A DNA stretch of 64,000 bases from assembly GCA_017536685.1 (NCBI GenBank), contig JAFXGW010000022.1:1-64000 (forward strand), read 5' to 3'. The stretch is from Clostridia bacterium (GTDB lineage Bacteria > Bacillota > Clostridia > TANB77 > CAG-508). Below, piece by piece: positions 39,085-47,582 of this stretch (positions within the stretch are counted from its first letter, which is position 1; every line of letters starts with the position of its first letter). The notes under the pieces were generated by a model that did no database searches, was not told the origin of the DNA, and saw only the letters and a list, made by a program, of their open reading frames with translations. The translations under genes were made by a program, and so were the position numbers.

Positions 39085-40134
39085 TTATTCTTTATCTTGA
39101 CGATCAAACTGACTCAAAAATCTCACATCATTAGCATATAAATATCTCATATCTGTAATCCCATATTTGAACATTGCTAATCTATCAATTCCTGTACCAA
39201 ATGCAAATCCTGAATATTTTTCTGGATCATATCCATTCATTTCTAAAACTCTTGGATGAACCATTCCAGAACCTAAAAGTTCAATCCATCCTGTTTTTTT
39301 GCAAAGTGGACATCCTTTTCCACCACATTTGAAACATGTAACATCAACTTCATAAGATGGTTCTGTGAAAGGGAAATAACTTGGTCTAAATCTTAATTCT
39401 GTATTTGGACCTAACATTTTTTTCATAAACACTTCTAGTGTTCCTTTTAAATCTGCTAATGATGTATTTCTGTCTTTGTAATCAATTACTAATCCTTCTA
39501 CTTGATTGAATTGATGAGAGTGTGTTGCATCATCTTCTCTTCTATATGTTTTTCCTGTACAAATCATTCTTATTGGTGTTTTTTCTTTATTTGCAAGCAT
39601 TGTTCTAGCTTGAACGCTTGAAGTTTGAGTTCTTAATAAATATTCATCTGTTATATAGAAACTATCTTGCATATCTCTTGCAGGATGTCCTTGTGGTAAA
39701 TTTAATCTTTCAAAACAGAATTCATCTGTTTCAAGTTCTGGTCCATCAACAACATCATATCCCATTGAAACAAATATATCTTGTATTTCTTCAATTACTC
39801 TGTTTATTGGATGTTTACTTCCTCTAATAATTTTTGTACTTGGAGCTGTTATATCTATTTTTTCTTTTTCTAGTTTAGCAGCCATTGCTTTTTCTTTAAA
39901 TATTTTTTCAGCTTCATTTATTTTTTCTTCAATTTCAGTTCTTGCTTCATTTACCCAAGATCCAACTTTTGGCCTTTCTTCTGGAGCTACTGCACCTAAC
40001 CCTTTTAAAAGTCCTGACAACTCACTTTTCTTACCTAGTAATCTTACTTTTAATTCTTGTAGTTCTTGTAAATTAGCTATTTTTTCTATAGCTTCATTTG
40101 CTGATTTTCGAATTTCTTCGATTTTTTCTTTCAT
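39085..40134 (-). CDS. pheS: Phenylalanine-tRNA ligase alpha subunit
   Basis: This 349-aa class II synthetase has an N-terminal coiled coil (about 1-85) for tRNA binding. The catalytic core follows, with HPINRVIEEIQDIFVSMGYDVVDGPE, the ATP-site segment TQTSSVQARTM, FRPSYFPFTEPSYEVDV, a Cys-rich insert CFKCGGKGCPLCKKTGW typical of Clostridia, and GFAFGTGIDRLAMFKYG. An AGGAGGAATTTCAA-ATG region marks the start. It is the first gene of the T-box-controlled operon. Confidence 0.97.
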   Translation of the reverse strand: MKEKIEEIRKSANEAIEKIANLQELQELKVRLLGKKSELSGLLKGLGAVAPEERPKVGSWVNEARTEIEEKINEAEKIFKEKAMAAKLEKEKIDITAPSTKIIRGSKHPINRVIEEIQDIFVSMGYDVVDGPELETDEFCFERLNLPQGHPARDMQDSFYITDEYLLRTQTSSVQARTMLANKEKTPIRMICTGKTYRREDDATHSHQFNQVEGLVIDYKDRNTSLADLKGTLEVFMKKMLGPNTELRFRPSYFPFTEPSYEVDVTCFKCGGKGCPLCKKTGWIELLGSGMVHPRVLEMNGYDPEKYSGFAFGTGIDRLAMFKYGITDMRYLYANDVRFLSQFDRQDKE

Positions 40135-40241
40135 TTGAAATTCCTCCTAATTTTATATAATTTTTATTAATAACAAAATAATTTGTTTCATTTATTTTTA
40201 TATACATTACTAACTGTTTTATATTAATAACTTTATAAAAC

Positions 40242-40475
40242 AAAAAATCCTATACGAAAAGCTTCGTATAGGACGATATATACCGTGTTACCACCTAATT
40301 TTATTAACTATTTTTAGTTAACCTCATTAATTGTTATAACGTAACAACCGTTTTAGCCTACTTATTTTCAACTAAAAAACTCAAAAAGTGAATTTTCAGT
40401 AAATATATTTTTAAGCAAACTTCCAGCGCAATCATTTGCTCTCTCTTTAAAAATATTTCTATTTACTTACTTTGC
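40242..40475 (-). promoter_or_regulatory. T-box riboswitch (Phe) upstream of pheST
   Basis: The reverse strand has the T-box motif AGGTGGTAACACGG (40296-40283) in the antiterminator. The competing terminator CCTATACGAA...TTCGTATAGG follows at 40272-40249 with a T-run (40247-40242). The long stem I is formed by AGTAAATAGAAATATTTTTAA and its partner TTAAAAATATATTTACT, with a GAAAATTCAC loop. A TTC Phe codon in that loop fits the specifier. Uncharged tRNA-Phe would stabilise the antiterminator and raise pheST expression; this is standard T-box logic. Confidence 0.9.
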
Positions 40476-40509
40476 TTTTTTCAAATGTTTTTAATTATAT
40501 TTTTATTAT

Positions 40510-40539
40510 ATTATATATTCTTTTGTTATATTATGTTAA
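40510..40539 (-). promoter_or_regulatory. Candidate promoter of the T-box/pheST transcript
   Basis: The reverse strand has TTAACA (40539-40534), an 18-nt spacer and TATAAT (40515-40510), about 35 nt ahead of stem I. The region is very AT-rich, so this is one of several possible matches. Confidence 0.5.
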
Positions 40540-40659
40540 TAATATAACATACTTGTTTTGATTTTTCAAGATATAATTTAAAAATGTTTGAATTTATAAC
40601 ATTCATTTATTTTCATCTTGCATTTTTCTTAACAAAATAAACAAAAGTTTAATTCTTTA

Positions 40660-40830
40660 TTAGTCATCAAATTCACGACTTACTTCTTGTTTCTTTTCAT
40701 TTTCTATTTCTGGATTTTCCATTCCTTTTGCAGTTAATTCAACAACTTTATATGCTTTAGCATATTTCCCTCTTACAGAATTCATAGTTGAATCAATTTT
40801 TTTTGAAAAAATATTCATATCAAATGCCAT
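40660..40830 (-). CDS. 56-aa protein of unknown function
   Basis: The reverse strand reads MAFDMNIFSKKIDSTMNSVR and continues to a Lys/Glu-rich end SREFDD. An AGGGATAAAA site precedes the ATG, and the start lies 8 nt after the stop of the 291-aa gene, so it is probably translationally coupled. The protein is short, soluble and helical. I do not recognise it. Confidence 0.65.
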   Translation of the reverse strand: MAFDMNIFSKKIDSTMNSVRGKYAKAYKVVELTAKGMENPEIENEKKQEVSREFDD

Positions 40831-40838
40831 TTTTATCC

Positions 40839-41714
40839 CTAGCCTTTCATACTACTAAGTTCATTTGCTTTAAAATTTTCTATTCTTATGTTTAACGGTG
40901 TAATTATTGTATTCTCAACAACTTTAGCTGTATTAAATCTGCTTGCAAAAAAGGTGGTTATTCTTTTTATTACCCTAGGTCTTTTTAAAGTTGTAGTCAT
41001 AGCTTTATCTCCAACTTCCATTGCATCATATATAGATTTTTGCTTTCTTTCATTTATTCTTTCAATCTCAGAATTTACTAATGATATTTCTTTTTCTACT
41101 TTTGAAATATATTCTACATTAGCTTTTTGATCAGATTCAGTTTTCTCAATTTTACTTGAAAGCTTTTGATCTAATTCACAAACTACGTCTTGTTTATCCA
41201 TAAGCTTAGATATTTCTAAAGGATCAATACTTGTTTGTGCTGTTTTCTTGTTTTTTAATCGTTCTAAAGCAGCCTTTATACTATCTTTTACTGAAAGCTT
41301 TACTTTATCATTTTCTTTCTGCTGATTATTTCTAATAAGTTTTTGTCTAAAATATTCTTCATTTAAAATTGAACCTATTAGCTCAGATTCTAATTCAACT
41401 TTTCTCAGAATTAATTGTTCTATCTTTCCGTCATAAAATTCACTTAACTCTAATAACGCTGATTCATATGCAACTAGAGTTTCTGAAACTAATTTCTTTG
41501 TTTGTTCATAATTTTTAGCTCCATCTTTAAACTTCGGATTTATATTATAAATTCCAGTTTTAATTGAATTTAATTGAGCATTAACTTTATCATTAATAAC
41601 ATTAGTAGAAATTTTATCTATAAATGCCCTACTTACCATCGCATTTGTTCTAATTTTGCTCTCTGTTTCGTCATATAATTTTTTTAAATTTATACAAATC
41701 TCTTGGTCTGTCAA
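40839..41714 (-). CDS. Coiled-coil protein of unknown function
   Basis: This 291-aa soluble protein starts at TTG (MTDQEICINLKKLYDETE), placed by an AAAGGGGC site 8 nt before it. It is strongly helical with long coiled coils (about 95-165 and 175-225, e.g. LDQKLSSKIEKTESDQKANV) and a basic segment KRPRVIKRITTFFASRF near the end. No enzymatic motif is visible. It sits between two very short genes in a tight run with the membrane proteins upstream, so a cytoplasmic partner of an envelope complex is possible. Confidence 0.75.
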   Translation of the reverse strand: MTDQEICINLKKLYDETESKIRTNAMVSRAFIDKISTNVINDKVNAQLNSIKTGIYNINPKFKDGAKNYEQTKKLVSETLVAYESALLELSEFYDGKIEQLILRKVELESELIGSILNEEYFRQKLIRNNQQKENDKVKLSVKDSIKAALERLKNKKTAQTSIDPLEISKLMDKQDVVCELDQKLSSKIEKTESDQKANVEYISKVEKEISLVNSEIERINERKQKSIYDAMEVGDKAMTTTLKRPRVIKRITTFFASRFNTAKVVENTIITPLNIRIENFKANELSSMKG

Positions 41715-41728
41715 AGTTTTGCCCCTTT

Positions 41729-41875
41729 CTATCTATTTTTAAGAATTTCTTTTGCTTCCAATATATTTGATTTTTTTTCTGTCTCTATTTTTTGTAAAAG
41801 CATTTTCATTTCTTCAGTTGTCATATAGTCTAAATTATAAATTCTATTATCATATACGACTGTTCCTAATTTCAT
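41729..41875 (-). CDS. 48-aa protein of unknown function
   Basis: The reverse strand reads MKLGTVVYDNRIYNLDYMTT and ends in EAKEILKNR. A GGAGGTGCCT site sits just before the ATG, the strongest in this cluster, and the stop is 14 nt before the TTG start of the coiled-coil gene. It has an N-terminal short beta segment and a C-terminal helix. I do not recognise it. Confidence 0.7.
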   Translation of the reverse strand: MKLGTVVYDNRIYNLDYMTTEEMKMLLQKIETEKKSNILEAKEILKNR

Positions 41876-41934
41876 AGGCACCTCCAAAACATAACTTATT
41901 TATACATTCATTATTTCTAAATGTCAATATATTT

Positions 41935-42921
41935 TTAATATTCTATTGAATTTGTTGCTTTACCATTTGTTTTTACTCTATACATTTGATAAATACTAGA
42001 TTCATTTTTGCTATCATCTAAATAATACAAGATTCCATTTGCAATATTTATTTTTGTTCTATTTGATTTCAAAGAAACCACAGGTTTTGATTTCTTTCCT
42101 TTCAAATTAGTTACACATATTTGATTATTTACTTCATCAAAATAATATATATTTTTATTTGTAATATTATAAGTTTCATTTGTTATAAATGTTGTAACTA
42201 ATTTTACTTTAGAGCCATCAATTTTTATCTTACTTAAACAATTTTCTTTATCATTATAAAAATATATCCACTTTTTCAATAATTGAATTTTTTTAACATT
42301 AAATTCTTTAGAAAGTGTTTTTAATTCTTTTCCATCTACATTTATAGAATATAAAAATCCAACATTATCTGTATAGTATATCATTCCATCTTGAACAACA
42401 AAGTCTTGCACATTAGTTGCTGTTATTAGTTTTTCTTCTCCAGTTTCTAAAGATAATTTTGAAATCCCAAAAATTTCTTGCGATGTTACATAGTATGCAT
42501 ATCCATTCTCTATATAGAATTTACTTATAGGTGTTGATAAAGTTTTTATTTTTGTTGGCGCATCACCATTTGTTTTTACAGATTTTAAATCAAGTGTATT
42601 TGCATTTGATAAAGTTAAATAATAAATTGTGTCATCAACAATATTCATTGAATAAGCTGTTTCATCTGTTATTTGATATTCATCTTTTCCTTTTATTTTA
42701 ACAATACCATCTTCATATTTATTATAAAAAATAACATTTCCATCATCAATTACTAAACCAAGATTAGATAAATTTCCTATTGATTTTTCTTTTGAAAAAA
42801 TTACTTTAAATAAATTAATGATACCAATTAGAATTAACAAACAAATTATTGCTAAAACAATCAATACAATTATTCTTCTTTTATTTAATTTTAATTTACT
42901 AAGTTTATTTTTTATATCCAT
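41935..42921 (-). CDS. Membrane-anchored beta-propeller protein (DUF5050-like)
   Basis: This 328-aa protein has an N-terminal membrane helix (RIIVLIVLAIICLLILIGIINLF, about 15-37). It is followed by a row of short repeats with the pattern IYYxD...L..I..DG..., such as GMIYYTDNVGFLYSINVDGKEL and KNIYYFDEVNNQICVTNLKG. This is the layout of DUF5050/LRP-like beta-propellers found on Clostridia surfaces. The start lies 27 nt after the 724-aa gene, indicating one operon. A binding or scaffold role outside the membrane is likely; the ligand is unknown. Confidence 0.8.
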   Translation of the reverse strand: MDIKNKLSKLKLNKRRIIVLIVLAIICLLILIGIINLFKVIFSKEKSIGNLSNLGLVIDDGNVIFYNKYEDGIVKIKGKDEYQITDETAYSMNIVDDTIYYLTLSNANTLDLKSVKTNGDAPTKIKTLSTPISKFYIENGYAYYVTSQEIFGISKLSLETGEEKLITATNVQDFVVQDGMIYYTDNVGFLYSINVDGKELKTLSKEFNVKKIQLLKKWIYFYNDKENCLSKIKIDGSKVKLVTTFITNETYNITNKNIYYFDEVNNQICVTNLKGKKSKPVVSLKSNRTKINIANGILYYLDDSKNESSIYQMYRVKTNGKATNSIEY

Positions 42922-42948
42922 CGTTCTATCTCCTATTTAGAATTATAT

Positions 42949-45123
42949 CTATTCAATGTCTGTTAGCATAAAATTTGTATCTATATTAAATTTATACACA
43001 TCAACAACTATTAAAGCTGATTCTGCAGTAACAGCAGCTGATACTTTATATCCATCAATTTCTAAATCTCTTAAATTTTGTATTGTAAACTCTTCATTTT
43101 TATCAATTGCTTCTTGCATCATATTTGATACTTTTGTTATTAATGCATTTTTTGCCTCTTCTCGAGTAACTTTCGATGTTTGGCTTTGATTTGAATTTTG
43201 ATTTTCTAAAGTAGTTTGACTATACGTATTTGTATCAATAAAACTTAAATTTTCTTTTTTACTTGTGTATAAATTTGTTAATTGTGTTTTTATTGTATCA
43301 ATTAAAGAATCTCTCTCATTTTCTGGTAATAAATCTAAATAAATACAATTTTCTGCATTTAAACCTGGTAAATCAGAGACATCTTTAAATTGTATTTGAT
43401 TATCTATCGCTACCTGTGTTTCACTTCTATTAGTTGAAATTGTAAACACAGCTTCATTATTTATTTCTTTAGAATTCGTAGTCCCTTCAGTTTTTAAATT
43501 AAGTTTTACTTTTTTATTTATTTTTTCGTTCTCAATAAAACTATACTCTGAATTAATAGAAGTACTTGCATTTGATTGTTGTTTTTTTAGTTCTAGTGCA
43601 AATCCATTTTTTTCTGAAGTTTCTTCATCTTTATATAAATAAGTAACTTTTATATAACTTTGATTTGAATTTAGTTCTGAATTATCATCAGGGAATAAAT
43701 CAATATCTAATATATTGTTATTTGGCAATACAATATCAATTTTTTCTACATTAGTCTCACTAGCATATACATTAATTTTTATTCCATTTCCAGATATTTT
43801 TTCAATTTCTTTAATAGTATTATCAATGATATCTTGTAATTGTTTTTTGGTTAAGTTAACTTTTTTTCCAAATATTATATTAATTAATTCTTCTTTCCCA
43901 TTATTTTCTTGTTCTATTAACTCATCTATATTGTTTGTTTGTATAATCTCTACATCTTCATTTTCATTAGTATTAGCTACAATTTCTGAATTTTGTGAAA
44001 TTTCTGTATTTTCTTTAGTTTCATTTTTATCAGTACTATTCATTGTAGAGATAGTACTTTCTTCAGGAGTTGCGTTTATTGTTCCAACCGGATTTATTTG
44101 TATAACAGGAATTTCTGGTTCTAAATTCTCTACCGAAGAATTTATTATATTTTGGTCATCTTCAACTTGTCCATTTTCTACAATTATATTTTCTGATTGT
44201 TCTTTCTCAACATCTGATTCACCATTTTGTTCGGTGTTTTCATTTTGAGTATTTGATGTAGTAATTTCAAAGTTGTTTTCTGTTGTTATATCTTCATTAT
44301 TTTCAGCAGAAACTATTTTTTTTATTAATTCGTCATCATTTTTTAGTTCTTCTAATGTTTTAATTAATAAATTATTAAGTTCTTCTTGAGTTAATGTTAC
44401 ACTATAGTTTGTTACCTCAACATCTTCAATTGCATTTTCTATTGCAATATTTTCTTGAACTGAAAATTTCTCTTCTGATATATTATTTAAAATTATTTCA
44501 AAATATTTTTTTACATATTGGTTTAATTCATCTTCTGTTATATTTATATTTTCCAAACCTTCAAGTTCTTTTATATAATCAATATCGATGTTTACTCCAA
44601 AAACTTCGTTTATCTTATCAAAATGTATCCCAACATACTGATTCAATATTTCATTTGAAGCAATTGCTATTTCATTTTCAGAAGTTACTAAATTTACTTT
44701 AAAAACTTCGTTTCCTGAATAATTTAATATAGCCTCATTATAGTTTTTCTTGCTTGTAACATCATTTGAATTTAAAACATCTAATTTAAATTTTGTTACA
44801 TCTATATCTTGTAGTTCTTCATTCTCTAAATCTGTAGTAAATCTAACTGAGCTATTTATTTGAGAACTTTGAGTTTGTAACCTACTCAAAAGATTTCTAT
44901 ATATATTATTATTTAAGAGATTATTTACATTTATTTTCGAAACATTTTGAACAAATAACTGTTTTGAAGATTTTGTTTCTTTTGTAAAATACCAATATAG
45001 CCCCAAACAGATACTTGCAATTATTAATAGTATAAAAAATTTTCCAAAAAAACCTTTTGATTTATTCTTTTTATTGTTATAATCTCTACTTATTAAAATG
45101 TCTTCAATTCCATTATTAACCAT
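42949..45123 (-). CDS. Large membrane-anchored extracellular protein of unknown function
   Basis: This 724-aa protein has a short cytoplasmic head, one membrane helix (FFILLIIASICLGLYWYF, about 27-45) and an extracellular region. The first domain (about 50-270) is helical with repeated LNNLL/ELKNDDEL patterns. A long Glu/Asn/Thr-rich disordered stretch (about 275-405) follows, then a beta-rich second domain. I do not recognise any family. It is the first gene of the cluster that continues with the beta-propeller protein, and it has a promoter at 45147-45175. Confidence 0.75.
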   Translation of the reverse strand: MVNNGIEDILISRDYNNKKNKSKGFFGKFFILLIIASICLGLYWYFTKETKSSKQLFVQNVSKINVNNLLNNNIYRNLLSRLQTQSSQINSSVRFTTDLENEELQDIDVTKFKLDVLNSNDVTSKKNYNEAILNYSGNEVFKVNLVTSENEIAIASNEILNQYVGIHFDKINEVFGVNIDIDYIKELEGLENINITEDELNQYVKKYFEIILNNISEEKFSVQENIAIENAIEDVEVTNYSVTLTQEELNNLLIKTLEELKNDDELIKKIVSAENNEDITTENNFEITTSNTQNENTEQNGESDVEKEQSENIIVENGQVEDDQNIINSSVENLEPEIPVIQINPVGTINATPEESTISTMNSTDKNETKENTEISQNSEIVANTNENEDVEIIQTNNIDELIEQENNGKEELINIIFGKKVNLTKKQLQDIIDNTIKEIEKISGNGIKINVYASETNVEKIDIVLPNNNILDIDLFPDDNSELNSNQSYIKVTYLYKDEETSEKNGFALELKKQQSNASTSINSEYSFIENEKINKKVKLNLKTEGTTNSKEINNEAVFTISTNRSETQVAIDNQIQFKDVSDLPGLNAENCIYLDLLPENERDSLIDTIKTQLTNLYTSKKENLSFIDTNTYSQTTLENQNSNQSQTSKVTREEAKNALITKVSNMMQEAIDKNEEFTIQNLRDLEIDGYKVSAAVTAESALIVVDVYKFNIDTNFMLTDIE

Positions 45124-45146
45124 AATTTAATCCTCTCTTCCTAAAT

Positions 45147-45175
45147 ATTATATATAATATTTAAAAAAATAACAA
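45147..45175 (-). promoter_or_regulatory. Sigma-A promoter of the 724-aa gene cluster
   Basis: The reverse strand has TTGTTA (45175-45170), a 17-nt spacer and TATAAT (45152-45147), about 24 nt before the start codon. The remaining spacer to 45337 is AT-rich with nothing recognisable. Confidence 0.6.
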
Positions 45176-45337
45176 TATAAATTTACATTTTTTAACTTAG
45201 AATAAAAGCCTACTTTATAAAAATCATCTTGAAAATTTTTATTTTTCACTATCAATTATATTAATATAAAATTTGTATACATTTGTCACGAATATCATTT
45301 AATTTAATAAAAATGATAACATTCAAAAACTACAAAA

Positions 45338-45361
45338 AAAGCGTTACTTTTGTAACGCTTT
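45338..45361 (-). terminator. spoVG terminator
   Basis: AAAGCGTTAC / GTAACGCTTT forms a 10-bp stem with a 4-nt loop, followed on the reverse strand by TTTT. It lies 17 nt after the spoVG stop. Confidence 0.88.
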
Positions 45362-45377
45362 TTCAAACTATTTAAAA

Positions 45378-45656
45378 TTATTCTGCTGATTCTGCTGTTT
45401 CAGCTTCTGGAGCTTCATAAGCTTCTAAAATAGCTTTTTGAATTTTTTCTCTAGTTTCAGCATTGATTGGATGAGCTATATCTTTAAATTCTCCGTTTGG
45501 AGTTTTTTTGCTTGGCATAGCTATGAATAATCCATTTTGACTTTCGATAACTTTAATGTCGTGAATTACGAATTCACCATCGAATGTTACAGAAGCAACT
45601 GCTTTCATTCTGTTTTCTAAATTTACTTTTCTTAAACGTACATCTGTTATTTGCAT
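45378..45656 (-). CDS. spoVG: Septation/regulatory protein SpoVG
   Basis: This 92-aa protein matches Spo[40 protein letters not shown], then [32 protein letters not shown]. SpoVG binds nucleic acid and influences sporulation septation and many regulons. The acidic Ala/Glu tail is a common variable end. The start follows AGAGGTGCTTAAAA. A sigma-H-like promoter and a GTACATA...TATGTAC hairpin precede it, and it stands alone between murC and the membrane-protein cluster. Confidence 0.96.
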   Translation of the reverse strand: MQITDVRLRKVNLENRMKAVASVTFDGEFVIHDIKVIESQNGLFIAMPSKKTPNGEFKDIAHPINAETREKIQKAILEAYEAPEAETAESAE

Positions 45657-45722
45657 TTTTTAAGCACCTCTTTCTTATCGTTTTAGTACATAATAAAAAT
45701 TCTATGTACCACTACTTTTTAT

Positions 45723-45749
45723 ATTCTACAAAAAACTTTTTTTTCCTTC
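45723..45749 (-). promoter_or_regulatory. Sigma-H-like promoter of spoVG
   Basis: The reverse strand reads GAAGGAAAA (45749-45741), an 11-nt gap and GTAGAATAT (from 45729). This fits the B. subtilis sigma-H consensus RnAGGAwWW-N11/12-RnnGAATww at every fixed position. In B. subtilis spoVG is a classic sigma-H gene, so this agrees with the gene identity. Confidence 0.65.
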
Positions 45750-45915
45750 TTTTTTTTTATATTTTTTTATATATTTAATTATTTACATATAAAATACTTC
45801 ATCTCTCCTTTGTACGTTTAGTACATGCTAAAAATTCATAAAACTATTTTTAAATATAAATAAAAAAAATGTTTTTTTTTATATTTATTTGGCTATCGTT
45901 TTTTTATCATTTTAC

Positions 45916-45944
45916 TTGAATTTATACCTATATAATAGTATAAT
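45916..45944 (+). promoter_or_regulatory. Sigma-A promoter of murC
   Basis: TTGAAT (45916-45921), a 17-nt spacer and TATAAT (45939-45944) lie about 24 nt upstream of murC. The remaining 45750-45915 gap is A/T-rich with no gene. Confidence 0.7.
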
Positions 45945-45968
45945 TGCTATGTATTTTAGGAGGAAAAA

Positions 45969-47360
45969 ATGAATTTAGAAATATCAGATTTAAAAAAATA
46001 TAAGCATATCCATCTTATTGGAATTGGTGGAATTAGTATGAGCGCAATTGCTGAAACGCTAAAAAACTGGAACTTCGTAGTAACTGGTTCCGATTTAAAC
46101 CAAAGTATTATTACTGATACTTTAAATAAACACGGTATAAAAACAACAATTGGTCATGATCTAGAAAATCCTGGTAAAGCTGATTTAATTGTTTATTCAG
46201 CAGCAATTAGTGACAACGATCCTGAAATTATAATTGCTAAAGAAAATAATATTCCACTTGTAGATAGAGGAGAATTTGTTGGACATTTAACAAAACTTTA
46301 TCAAGAAACAATTTGTGTTTCAGGAACTCATGGAAAAACGACTACAACATCTATGCTTTCTTATTGTTTTATTAACGCCCATAAAGATCCTTCTATAGAA
46401 GTTGGTGCAATTTTAGATTTAATCAATGGAAACTATAGAGTTGGAAATAGTGAATATTTTATATTAGAGTCTTGTGAATACAAAGGTAATTTTTTAAAGT
46501 TCTTTCCTCATACTGAAATTATTTTAAATATAGATAATGATCATTTAGATTACTATAAAACTTTCGATAATGTTATAAAAACATTTCAAGATTTTGCAAA
46601 ATTATTACCTGAAAATGGTTTATTAGTTACAAATGCCGATGATAAAAATTGTTTAAATCTAAAAGATATTACAAAAGGAAAATTTATTTCTTATGGTATT
46701 GAAAATGATAATGCAGATTACTTAGCCAAAAATATTTCTTACGATTCAAATGGTTTTGCAAAATTTGATGTCTATAAAAATAAAGAGTTCTTTACAACAA
46801 TCGAACTTTCTGTTGCTGGAAAACACAACATTTTAAATGCTCTAGCCTGTATTTGCGTTAGTGATTACTATGGAATTGAAAAAAATATTATTTGCGAATC
46901 TTTAAAACAATTTAGAGGTGCTGAACGTAGATTAGAATATAAAGGAACTTTAGAAAAAAATATTAATATTTTTGATGATTATGCACATCACCCTACTGAA
47001 ATTAAAGCAACTGCCAATGCTATAAAAAACAAAAAATACAACAAATCTTGGGTTATCTTTCAACCACACACTTATAGCAGAACAAAATTATTATTAGAAG
47101 ATTTTGCAGAAGCAATTTCTAATTTTGATAATATAATTCTTTTAGATATATATGCTGCTCGTGAGCAAAACACTTATAATATAAATTCTAAAGATTTAGC
47201 TGAAGCAATAAAATCACATGGAAAAACAGTTGCCTATATTCCTGATTTTGAGAAAGTTGTTTCTTATGTAAAAGAAAATGTAAAAGAAAATGATATTATT
47301 ATAACTTTAGGTGCTGGTACAGTAACAAAACTAGGACCAATGATTTTAAATAACCAATAA
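45969..47360 (+). CDS. murC: UDP-N-acetylmuramate--L-alanine ligase
   Basis: This 463-aa Mur ligase adds L-Ala to UDP-MurNAc in the cytoplasm. It shows the N-terminal HLIGIGGISMSAIAETL nucleotide fold, the ATP loop SGTHGKTTTTSML (about 117), the central motif YFILESCEYKGNFLKF, and DDYAHHPTEIKAT (about 340). The length fits the family. GTATTTTAGGAGGAAAAA-ATG is the start region. It is a monocistronic plus-strand gene amid minus-strand neighbours, divergent from spoVG, with its own terminator. Confidence 0.97.
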   Translation: MNLEISDLKKYKHIHLIGIGGISMSAIAETLKNWNFVVTGSDLNQSIITDTLNKHGIKTTIGHDLENPGKADLIVYSAAISDNDPEIIIAKENNIPLVDRGEFVGHLTKLYQETICVSGTHGKTTTTSMLSYCFINAHKDPSIEVGAILDLINGNYRVGNSEYFILESCEYKGNFLKFFPHTEIILNIDNDHLDYYKTFDNVIKTFQDFAKLLPENGLLVTNADDKNCLNLKDITKGKFISYGIENDNADYLAKNISYDSNGFAKFDVYKNKEFFTTIELSVAGKHNILNALACICVSDYYGIEKNIICESLKQFRGAERRLEYKGTLEKNINIFDDYAHHPTEIKATANAIKNKKYNKSWVIFQPHTYSRTKLLLEDFAEAISNFDNIILLDIYAAREQNTYNINSKDLAEAIKSHGKTVAYIPDFEKVVSYVKENVKENDIIITLGAGTVTKLGPMILNNQ

Positions 47361-47410
47361 AAAACTCAATATTCATTAAATACTATATTTTATGAAATAT
47401 AGAAAAAAAT

Positions 47411-47458
47411 AATTAATTTTAAGTGGTCAACTTCTTGTTGACCACTTTTAAATTAATT
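47411..47458. terminator. Terminator of murC (bidirectional)
   Basis: AAGTGGTCAAC / GTTGACCACTT (47421-47447) with a TTCTT loop is extended by AATTAATTTT and its complement on both sides. It ends murC and could serve the convergent gene ending at 47583. The rest of the gap to 47582 is AT-rich with nothing recognisable. Confidence 0.88.
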
Positions 47459-47582
47459 TTTGGAATTTTAATTAATATAAACTAATATAAATCTATACAC
47501 TTTAATAATCTTATAATATTAAATATTTAATACTTAATACTTAATATTCTAATTTTCTATTGAATTATCGAAAAACTATTTT

